Source: a bacterium (lineage in GTDB: Bacteria; Bacteroidota; Ignavibacteria; Kapaibacteriales; UBA2268). Taken from it: DNA of 5,587 nucleotides. The notes under the pieces are model-generated. The model had not been told where the DNA came from and did no database searches. It saw nothing but the letters and a program-made list of their open reading frames with translations. Positions 1 through 5,488 of this stretch are shown one piece after another. The stretch spans positions 1 to 5,587 of the forward strand of contig JANJUO010000219.1 of the NCBI GenBank assembly GCA_024710535.1, read 5' to 3'. Each line of letters starts with the position of its first letter. Within the stretch, counting starts at the first letter, position 1. A program made the translations under genes and the position numbers.

Positions 1-29
1 GGAAAGAATATCTTGATTTTGGGAATTAA
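1..29 (+). CDS. Possible C-terminal end of an upstream gene (partial)
   Basis: Only a few codons are in the window. Reading from base 3 gives KEYLDFGN and then TAA at 27-29, ending 3 bp before the dehydrogenase start. Reading from base 1 instead gives a frame that ends in TGA at 34-36 and overlaps the start as ATGA. Either frame would mean a tightly packed operon in which the dehydrogenase is translationally coupled to the gene before it. The lack of any spacer or promoter before base 33 supports an upstream gene, but which frame is used and what it encodes cannot be told from so few codons. Confidence 0.3.
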
Positions 30-32
30 AAT

Positions 33-1049
33 ATGAATGTGGCTATCGTTGGTTATGGTTATTGGGGCAATCATCTTGTTAGGAATTTTAATAATTCAGA
101 GAATTGGAACGTTGAATACGTTTGCGATTTGGATACTAATCAATTAGCAAAGGTTAGCAAACTTTATCCAAATATCAAAACAACTTCGGACTTTAATGAA
201 ATACTTTCTGATCCGAATATTTCTGCAATTGTAATATCAACGCCCGTGCATACTCATTTCGAACTTGCAAAAAATGGACTTCTTGCCGGTAAACATATTT
301 GGCTTGAGAAACCAATGACAGCATCTGTTGAAGAAAGCGAGGAACTTATTGCAATTGCAGAAAGAAATGGATTGATTCTTCACGTGGATCATACTTTTAT
401 CTACACGCCTGCTGTTAGGAAAATCAAGGAGATGCTCGAAAAAGATGAGTTGGGTGATATTCATTATTTTGATTCCGTAAGAGTAAATCTTGGTTTATTT
501 CAGCATGATGTGAATGTGATTTGGGATTTGGCGCCTCACGACATTTCAATTCTTCACTATCTTTCACCAAAAAAAGTTCTCTCTGTTCGAGCAGATGGTA
601 TGGCTTTTCATAATTTTAATGATAAAAAAATTGAAAGTATTGCATATTTAACCGTTGAACTTGAGGATAATTCAATCGCACATTTTCATGTAAATTGGAT
701 GTCTCCGGTCAAAATTCGACAAATTATTATCGGTGGAAGCAAAAAAATGCTTGTTTTCGATGATATGGAGCCAATGGCAAAGCTCAAAATTTATGATTCT
801 GGTGTTAGTATCCAAACTCGTGACGATATTTACAATGCATTAATCCAATACCGAACCGGCGATATGTATTCTCCTGCAATTCAGCACTACGAGGCACTTG
901 CATCGGAATGCAAACACTTTTATGAATGTATAAAATTAAATAAAAATACAGATACTTCCGGCATTTCAGGACTTTATGTTGTCAGAATACTTGAAGCGGC
1001 AAATAAATCACTTAAAAATGGGGGAGTTCCATCGCTTATTTCATATTGA
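33..1049 (+). CDS. Gfo/Idh/MocA-family NAD(P)-dependent oxidoreductase
   Basis: A cytosolic 338-residue dehydrogenase of about the usual length for the Gfo/Idh/MocA family, whose members oxidise or reduce sugars, nucleotide sugars or inositols using a bound nicotinamide cofactor. The N-terminal Rossmann fold shows the glycine loop VAIVGYGYWG at residues 3-12 and an acidic residue at the end of the second strand (VCDLD, 31-34), which favours NAD over NADP. It continues with STPVHTHFELA (69-79) and the family signature WLEKPM (90-95), whose Lys93 is the expected catalytic or cofactor lysine. The C-terminal substrate domain contains WDLAPHDISIL (164-174), with the D165-x3-H169 pair typical of the active site. 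There is no signal peptide or membrane segment. The ATG at 33 begins directly at the Rossmann strand, so the start is secure; no clear Shine-Dalgarno sequence is present. The overall look resembles dehydrogenases of nucleotide-sugar and surface-polysaccharide clusters, for example UDP-GlcNAc 3-dehydrogenases, but the substrate is an inference. It is probably the last gene of an operon, because a long hairpin and non-coding DNA follow. Confidence 0.93.
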   Translation: MNVAIVGYGYWGNHLVRNFNNSENWNVEYVCDLDTNQLAKVSKLYPNIKTTSDFNEILSDPNISAIVISTPVHTHFELAKNGLLAGKHIWLEKPMTASVEESEELIAIAERNGLILHVDHTFIYTPAVRKIKEMLEKDELGDIHYFDSVRVNLGLFQHDVNVIWDLAPHDISILHYLSPKKVLSVRADGMAFHNFNDKKIESIAYLTVELEDNSIAHFHVNWMSPVKIRQIIIGGSKKMLVFDDMEPMAKLKIYDSGVSIQTRDDIYNALIQYRTGDMYSPAIQHYEALASECKHFYECIKLNKNTDTSGISGLYVVRILEAANKSLKNGGVPSLISY

Positions 1050-1070
1050 AAAATGTTAATTATTATTTTT

Positions 1071-1136
1071 TAACTACTCAGCCGAATTAAACAAATTTAC
1101 GGAAAGCAAAATTTTTTTAATCCTGCTGAGTATTTA
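1071..1136. repeat. Long imperfect hairpin downstream of the dehydrogenase
   Basis: A 28-bp left arm (1071-1098) and right arm (1109-1136) pair at 24 of 28 positions around a 10-base loop (1099-1108). The longest unbroken block is TACTCAGC (1075-1082) with GCTGAGTA (1125-1132); further blocks are ATTAAA/TTTAAT and AAATTT/AAATTT. It begins 22 bp after the dehydrogenase stop, which suits a transcript-end or 3'-stabilising structure. A T-tract does not directly follow on the + strand (a loose T-rich stretch lies at about 1146-1160), so a classical intrinsic terminator is not certain. A small palindromic mobile element is an alternative. Confidence 0.8.
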
Positions 1137-1290
1137 CAAATTGTGATTTATTTTTTATTTCTTAATTAAATTTCAAAAAAAGTTATAATTAAATTTTAAT
1201 TTTCATAAATTGGAATTTTTTAAATTTTGGTATGAATTGCAATAATATTAATTTTCTTCTATTTGCCTATTAATTCACTTTCAAATTATT
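1137..1290. other. AT-rich spacer without a recognisable gene
   Basis: This is very AT-rich DNA with runs of A and T and simple palindromes, such as AATTAAA/TTTAATT around 1194. There is no open frame with a start codon, no RNA gene and no convincing promoter. It separates the hairpin from the left minisatellite. Confidence 0.6.
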
Positions 1291-1311
1291 AAAAAGAAAT
1301 CAAACAAGCAG

Positions 1312-1647
1312 AACAATTACTTCGATAAATATTCCTTTTACTTTGATAAAGAATCCAAGAATATTGAAATACACTCCGAGCACTTGGATTACCACTCCAA
1401 GCACTTCGTTGACCAATCCGAGCAATTTAGCAAATCATCCAAGCACTTCGCTGACCATTCCGAGCAATTTAGCAAATCATCCGAGCACTTTGCTGACCAA
1501 TCCGAGCATTTAAACAAATCATCCGAGCACTTTGCTGACCAATCCGAGCATTTAAACATATAATCTGAGATCTTCGATGACCAATCCGAGCATTTAAACA
1601 TATATTCTGATAACTTTGATAAACATTCTGATAACTTAAATGTACTT
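1312..1647 (+). repeat. Left 21-bp minisatellite (heptad-coding, + orientation)
   Basis: Sixteen 21-bp steps, of which the thirteen from 1375 to 1647 are clear and begin TCCGAG, TCCAAG, TCTGAG or TCTGAT. The three at 1312-1374 are degenerate, as is usual at array edges. From 1396 to 1605 two unit types alternate strictly, giving a 42-bp higher-order period: one ends in GCTGACCAA-like sequence and the other in AGCAAATCA- or AAACAAATCA-like sequence. Units 1417-1437 and 1459-1479 are identical, as are 1480-1500 and 1522-1542. In one + frame the units translate to heptads (SEHFADQ alternating with SEHLNKS), with F or L (once I) always at the fourth position. That frame is open from 1252 but has no ATG, and it is broken by TAA at 1561 and ends in TAG at 1663. 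It is therefore either a decayed coiled-coil gene or a non-coding array. The - strand is also open through 1601-1389 (70 codons), so coding potential alone does not settle orientation. Confidence 0.93.
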
Positions 1648-1668
1648 TCTGAGACAAAAACTTAGGCA

Positions 1669-1992
1669 TTCAAGTTGTCGGAAACCGTGTTCAAGTTCTC
1701 GGAAACGGCATTCAAATACTCGGAAACCACGTTCAAGTTCTCTGAAACCACGTTCAAGTTCTCGGAAATCGTTTTTAAGATGTCGGAAACGGCATTTAAG
1801 TACTCGGAATCCACGTTAAAGTTCTCGGAAACCGTGTTTAAGTTGTCGGAAACCATATTAAAGTTATGGCAAACAATGTTTAAGAATTCGGAAACAACGC
1901 AAAAGATGTAGGAAAACAAGTTAAAGAACTTGGAGAATCTATTGAAATTATAAAATGATATATTTGAATTATTGAACAAGTCGATCAAGCCA
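1669..1992 (-). repeat. Right 21-bp minisatellite (inverted relative to the left array)
   Basis: Thirteen clear 21-bp units lie from 1678 to 1950, mostly beginning TCGGAAAC on the + strand with TTCAAG or TTTAAG in the second half. Degenerate units continue to about 1992. The reverse complement starts TCCGAG and continues AACTTGAACA, which matches the left array's TCCGAG-CATTTAAACA pattern, so the two arrays are homologous in opposite orientation. The - strand reads as heptads (SENLNVV, SEYLNAV, SDNLNTV) in a frame open from 2048 down to a TAA at 1664-1662. Its first start-like codon within the heptads is TTG at 1988, with no ATG and no visible ribosome binding site. The + strand also reads as heptads (SETVFKF, SETAFKY) from 1675 to a TAG at 1909-1911. 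Whether either strand is translated is unknown. The unit count and length nearly mirror those of the left array. Confidence 0.92.
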
Positions 1993-2083
1993 AAAATGTT
2001 TATAATATAATAAAAACAAATGGTTAGAAAGATATTATCAACGATAATTCAAATTATTTCAAGACAGGAAATCTTGTTAGAAG

Positions 2084-2285
2084 AATGAGAAAATGAATTT
2101 TTGTAGTAATTTTGCACGTGGCTAAAGCCACAAGTTGAAAATCCTTTATGTAGATACGGGTTTTAGTCCTTTGCAAAAACTCAAACATTCTCGTTTGAGA
2201 GAAAATGAAATTCCGTAGGAATAACCTGTTTGTAGAAAAAAATGTTCCAGTTTATTCTAAGTTCCGTTGGTACGGATATAAAACC
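2084..2285. repeat. Mosaic of small REP-like hairpins
   Basis: A roughly 200-bp non-coding stretch is packed with short palindromes. They are GTGGC-TAAA-GCCAC (2118-2131); a decayed relative, GGGTTTTAGTCC (2159-2170); CTCAAAC/GTTTGAG with a 6-base loop (2180-2199); ATTCC-GTA-GGAAT (2210-2222), followed by GTTTGTAGAAAA (2228-2239); and an imperfect GTTCC-GTT-GGTAC (2261-2273). Related TTTGTAG and GAAAATGA words occur between them. The style is that of dispersed REP-type extragenic repeats. A weak hairpin CAAGA/TCTTG (2060-2076) lies just to the left. No protein-coding frame is supported here. Confidence 0.7.
2210..2239 (+). repeat. REP-like unit, stem ATTCC (single copy)
   Basis: A perfect 5-bp stem with a GTA loop (ATTCC-GTA-GGAAT, 2210-2222) is followed by AAC, two bases, and GTTTGTAGAAAA (2228-2239). 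The same layout, with identical spacing but a different stem (GCAAC/GTTGC), occurs twice downstream of the restriction-modification gene at 5489 and 5539. The conserved loop and tail with a changed but still complementary stem indicate that the hairpin itself is what is kept. Confidence 0.75.
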
Positions 2286-2302
2286 TAAAATGTGCTTGTT
2301 TA

Positions 2303-2373
2303 AGATGGACTCCACCTATAATTAAAATTTGATATTTTTTAACAGTTGTTCTTTTAAAAGGTGGAGTCCATCT
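2303..2373. repeat. 71-bp element with perfect 15-bp terminal inverted repeats
   Basis: The arms AGATGGACTCCACCT (2303-2317) and AGGTGGAGTCCATCT (2359-2373) are exact reverse complements separated by 41 AT-rich bases, which include the small palindrome AACAGTTGTT (2341-2350). The arms are visibly richer in G and C than their surroundings. The size and the terminal repeats suit a miniature transposable element (MITE) or a dispersed hairpin. No convincing target-site duplication is visible at the edges. It lies just upstream of the candidate promoter of the restriction-modification gene, so it could also act as a transcription barrier. Confidence 0.75.
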
Positions 2374-2383
2374 GAAATATTTC

Positions 2384-2416
2384 TTTTCAACATTACCAAC
2401 ATTTTCAATATATTTG
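2384..2416 (+). promoter_or_regulatory. Candidate Bacteroidota-type promoter for the restriction-modification gene
   Basis: TATATTTG at 2409-2416 matches the TAnnTTTG -7 box known for the primary sigma factor of Bacteroidota. A T-rich TTTTC at 2384-2388 lies at about the right distance for the -33 TTTG box, though it is not a perfect match. Transcription would start near 2422-2425 and give a leader of about 30 bases before the ATG at 2455. The GAGAAAG at 2438-2444 could be a weak ribosome binding site. Confidence 0.45.
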
Positions 2417-2454
2417 CAATAGGAAAAAATTAAAATTGAGAAAGATATAAAATT

Positions 2455-5442
2455 ATGACCAAACAACAATCCTATGATAATTTGGCAAGATTAGTAGAGA
2501 AATTTGCAGAAAATATTGCTGAGTATAAAGTAAAAAATTACAATGAATCCCAAGCAAGAGTTGACTTCATCAATCCTTTTTTTGAATTGCTTGGATGGGA
2601 TATTAACAATAAGAAAGGATTGCCAGAGAGTTATCGTGACGTGATCTATGAAGATAAACTTCGCATTGGTGGAACTGTAAAAGCACCGGATTATTGTTTT
2701 ACAATCAATGGGAACCGTAAATTCTTTGTTGAAGCAAAAAAACCATTAATATCAATCAAAGATAAGATTGAGCCGGCATATCAATTGCGTAGATATGGAT
2801 GGAGTGCAAAAATGCCTATATCTATACTAACAGATTTTGAAGAACTATCTCTATATGATTGTACTCTAAAACCTAATCCTGCAGATGGAGCCTTTGTATC
2901 AAGACTTAAATATATCACTTTTCATGATTATATTAAAGAATTTGAATTTATTTGGGATGTTTTCTCTAAGGAACAAATAGATAAAGGCAGTCTTGAGCAA
3001 TTTGTAAATGCAAAAATATCAAAGGCAAATAGAAGTAGTGTTGATACCGAATTTCTGCGCTCACTTGACAAATGGCGTGATCAACTTGCAAATGATTTAG
3101 TTAGGATGAATTCCAATATTGATGAAGATCAACTGAATTATTCACTCCAAAAGATTATTGATAGAATTGTATTTTTACGAATCTGTGAAGATAGAGGTGT
3201 AGAGCAGGAAGAACAATTATTAAAGGCGGCAAATTTTGGCAATATTTACGATAGATTAAGAAATATATTCCATACTGCCGATCAGAAGTATAATTCTGGG
3301 CTGTTTGATTATACTAAAGACAGGATAACAGATAACTTAAAAGTAAGTGATTCAACTCTGAATAATATCATAAATGAGATGTATTATCCGATATGTCCTT
3401 ATGAATTTTCAGTTATTCCGGTTGAAATTCTTGGACACTCTTATGAGCAATATCTTGGAAAAGTAATCAAGATCAACTCCAAGCACGACATATCTATCGA
3501 AGAGAAACCTGAAGTAAGAAAAGCTGGTGGAGTTTACTATACACCTCAGTATATAGTTGATTATATAGTCAAGAATACTGTTGGCAAATTAGTTGAGAAT
3601 AAAACTCCTGAAGATGTTGCAAAGTTGAAGATTTGCGATCCGGCTTGTGGTAGCGGATCATTTCTTCTTGGAGCATATCAATTTCTATTGAATTGGCATT
3701 TGGATTACTATACAAAGAACCCAACTAAAAATAATCCAATAACACCTGATGGCAATTTAACTACTCAAATTAAAAAGCAAATTTTGTTGAATAATATCTA
3801 TGGAGTAGATATTGATACAAATGCTGTTGAGGTAACCAAACTATCATTAATGCTGAAAGCGATGGAGGGAGAGACTCAGGCATCCATAAACAATCAATTA
3901 TCAGTATTTCATGATAGGATATTGCCAACACTGGACGACAATATTAAGAGCGGAAATTCCTTAATCGACATAGATTTCTATGATAATCAAATAGACTTTG
4001 TGCCCGGTCAGGAAAAGAAAATCAAACCATTCAATTGGGAGTCATCATTCCCAATAGTATTCAAGCAAGGCGGTTTTGACGCAGTAATTGGGAATCCACC
4101 GTATATAAAATTGCAAACAATGACTGAATACCAACCAAAATCTGTGGTTGATTATTACAAATCGAATTTTCATGCTGGTAAAGTTGGGAATATTGATATC
4201 TATGTGATTTTTATAGAAAAAGCATATGGTTTACTTAACCGAAATGGTCTTTTAGGATTTATTCAACCACACAAATTTTTTCAAAGTGATTTTGGATCGA
4301 ACTTAAGAGATTATTTGGCTGAAAGAAAAGCAATTGATAAAATAATCCATTTTGGTGCCAATCAAATATTTGATAATGCAACTACTTATACTTGTTTGTT
4401 ATTCTTAAATAAAATGAAATATAACCAATTCGATTTCTTGCATGTGAATGACCCAGTTGAATGGAACTTAAACCCAAAGAATTTCCCCACTTTCAAAGTG
4501 AAACAGCCCAATATGGGCAATAAATGGAATTTTACAGATAAAAACAAACAAGAATTGCTTGACAAATTAAATGACATGCATATTAAATTAAAAGATATTA
4601 CAAGAAAGATTTTCGTAGGGCTACAAACAAGTGCAGATAAAATATATGTGTTGAAAATTATTGAAGAAAAGAAAAACTCATTCCGATGTTTTTCGGTTGC
4701 ATTAAACAAGGAGATTGATATTGAAAAAGGATTGGTAAAACCATTTCTTATGGGTAAGGATGTAAAAAGATATGGAAACATGCTTCCAAAAAATGTAGTC
4801 ATATTCCCATATCATATAATTGAAAACAAAGCAGTCTTAATGAATAAAGAGTTTATAAATTCAAATTATCCATTAGGATGGCAATATATTTTAGAAAATA
4901 AAAAAGCATTAGAAGAAAGAGAAAAAGGAAAATTCGCAAAAACTTGGTGGCAATACGGTAGAACCAATAATCTTAGTGAATTTGATTGCAAAAAGATAAT
5001 ATTACCCGATATTACAAATAAACCTGAATTTACTTATGACCACAACAACTTATATTTTACAACAACTGTATATGGATTAAGTTTCAATGAAAAAGCAACA
5101 GAACATGAATATTTATATTTAGCTTTATTGAATTCTAAATTGAATTGGTTATTTGTATCAAGTACCGGAACGGTATTAAGAGGCGGATATACAAGATTCC
5201 ATAAACAATATGTGGAAAATTTTCCCATTCCCCAAATCCAAGCTCATGAAACCAAAACCCTGATAATCAAACACGTTGACACCATACTCCAACTCAACAA
5301 AGACTTGCAATCCACCGAATTGCCAGAACAGAAGGAACACATTCAGCAACGCATAAAATACACAGATAAACAAATTGACAAACTTGTCTATGAACTATAC
5401 GAACTCACAGAAGAAGAAATTCGAATTGTGGAGGGGGAATAG
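2455..5442 (+). CDS. Type IIG restriction-modification enzyme (nuclease-methyltransferase fusion)
   Basis: A 995-residue cytosolic enzyme that should both cut DNA and methylate adenine at N6 at one target sequence. The N-terminal 160 residues look like the HsdR_N-type PD-(D/E)xK nuclease: PDY at 78-80 (Asp79) and VEAKKP at 92-97 (Glu93 and Lys95) supply the metal-binding and catalytic residues. A helical connector follows (about 180-345). The gamma-class methyltransferase core has motif X GGVYYTP (358-364), the SAM-binding motif I DPACGSG (395-401), motif II YGVDIDTNAVEV (449-460), KSGNSLID (498-505) and the catalytic motif IV NPPY (547-550), then IDIYVIF (580-586). Residues from about 690 to 930, including GLQTSADKIYVL (722-733), KPFLMGKDV (762-770) and FPIP (923-926), look like an Eco57I/TaqI-type target-recognition region. 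The C-terminus is a charged helix. All key residues are present, so the protein looks intact. No separate specificity or methylase gene is nearby, as expected for type IIG. Target sequence and cutting distance cannot be predicted. Repeats on both sides suggest acquisition by transfer. Confidence 0.94.
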   Translation: MTKQQSYDNLARLVEKFAENIAEYKVKNYNESQARVDFINPFFELLGWDINNKKGLPESYRDVIYEDKLRIGGTVKAPDYCFTINGNRKFFVEAKKPLISIKDKIEPAYQLRRYGWSAKMPISILTDFEELSLYDCTLKPNPADGAFVSRLKYITFHDYIKEFEFIWDVFSKEQIDKGSLEQFVNAKISKANRSSVDTEFLRSLDKWRDQLANDLVRMNSNIDEDQLNYSLQKIIDRIVFLRICEDRGVEQEEQLLKAANFGNIYDRLRNIFHTADQKYNSGLFDYTKDRITDNLKVSDSTLNNIINEMYYPICPYEFSVIPVEILGHSYEQYLGKVIKINSKHDISIEEKPEVRKAGGVYYTPQYIVDYIVKNTVGKLVENKTPEDVAKLKICDPACGSGSFLLGAYQFLLNWHLDYYTKNPTKNNPITPDGNLTTQIKKQILLNNIYGVDIDTNAVEVTKLSLMLKAMEGETQASINNQLSVFHDRILPTLDDNIKSGNSLIDIDFYDNQIDFVPGQEKKIKPFNWESSFPIVFKQGGFDAVIGNPPYIKLQTMTEYQPKSVVDYYKSNFHAGKVGNIDIYVIFIEKAYGLLNRNGLLGFIQPHKFFQSDFGSNLRDYLAERKAIDKIIHFGANQIFDNATTYTCLLFLNKMKYNQFDFLHVNDPVEWNLNPKNFPTFKVKQPNMGNKWNFTDKNKQELLDKLNDMHIKLKDITRKIFVGLQTSADKIYVLKIIEEKKNSFRCFSVALNKEIDIEKGLVKPFLMGKDVKRYGNMLPKNVVIFPYHIIENKAVLMNKEFINSNYPLGWQYILENKKALEEREKGKFAKTWWQYGRTNNLSEFDCKKIILPDITNKPEFTYDHNNLYFTTTVYGLSFNEKATEHEYLYLALLNSKLNWLFVSSTGTVLRGGYTRFHKQYVENFPIPQIQAHETKTLIIKHVDTILQLNKDLQSTELPEQKEHIQQRIKYTDKQIDKLVYELYELTEEEIRIVEGE

Positions 5443-5448
5443 GATTCT

Positions 5449-5478
5449 GGGGACGTGGGACGAGGGTCGTGGGACGAA
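5449..5478. repeat. G-rich direct repeat after the restriction-modification gene
   Basis: The 10-mer CGTGGGACGA occurs twice, at 5454-5463 and 5468-5477, with a 14-bp period inside a G-rich tract that starts GGGG at 5449. The base composition contrasts sharply with the AT-rich surroundings. It begins 7 bp after the stop codon. It looks like a dispersed extragenic repeat rather than part of the gene; no regulatory role is evident. Confidence 0.6.
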
Positions 5479-5488
5479 ATTTGCATCA

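Noticed and set aside
1959..1966. TATATTTG as a second promoter -7 box
   Set aside because: It matches the box, but no T-rich -33 element lies at the right distance and no gene follows for about 490 bp.
1312..1992. A CRISPR array
   Set aside because: The 21-bp units are directly abutting with no unique spacers, and the units themselves diverge in a graded way. No cas gene is present.
1312..1992. Iterons of a plasmid-type replication origin
   Set aside because: The unit length would fit, but there is no Rep gene or DnaA box, the units diverge mainly at codon third positions, and the mirrored arrangement with heptad frames is not iteron-like.
2257..2469. A small - strand protein of 70 codons
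   Set aside because: It is a translation of the terminal-repeat element and the promoter region and overlaps the restriction-modification start. Its residues simply follow the inverted repeat.
2517..2526. TGCTGAGTAT shared between the hairpin after gene 1 (1124-1133) and the restriction-modification gene as an attachment-site pair
   Set aside because: It is a ten-base match with no extension, and one copy is inside normal coding sequence near the restriction-modification N-terminus, so chance is the simpler explanation.
2736..2742. A seven-A run across the nuclease EAKKP motif as a phase-variation switch
   Set aside because: It falls exactly on the catalytic lysine codons, but similar A runs occur elsewhere in this AT-rich window, and seven A is short for a contingency tract.
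4386..4802. A 138-codon - strand reading frame
   Set aside because: It lies entirely inside the restriction-modification gene, opposite its recognition region. It shows no domain and is explained by low stop-codon density in the antisense frame.
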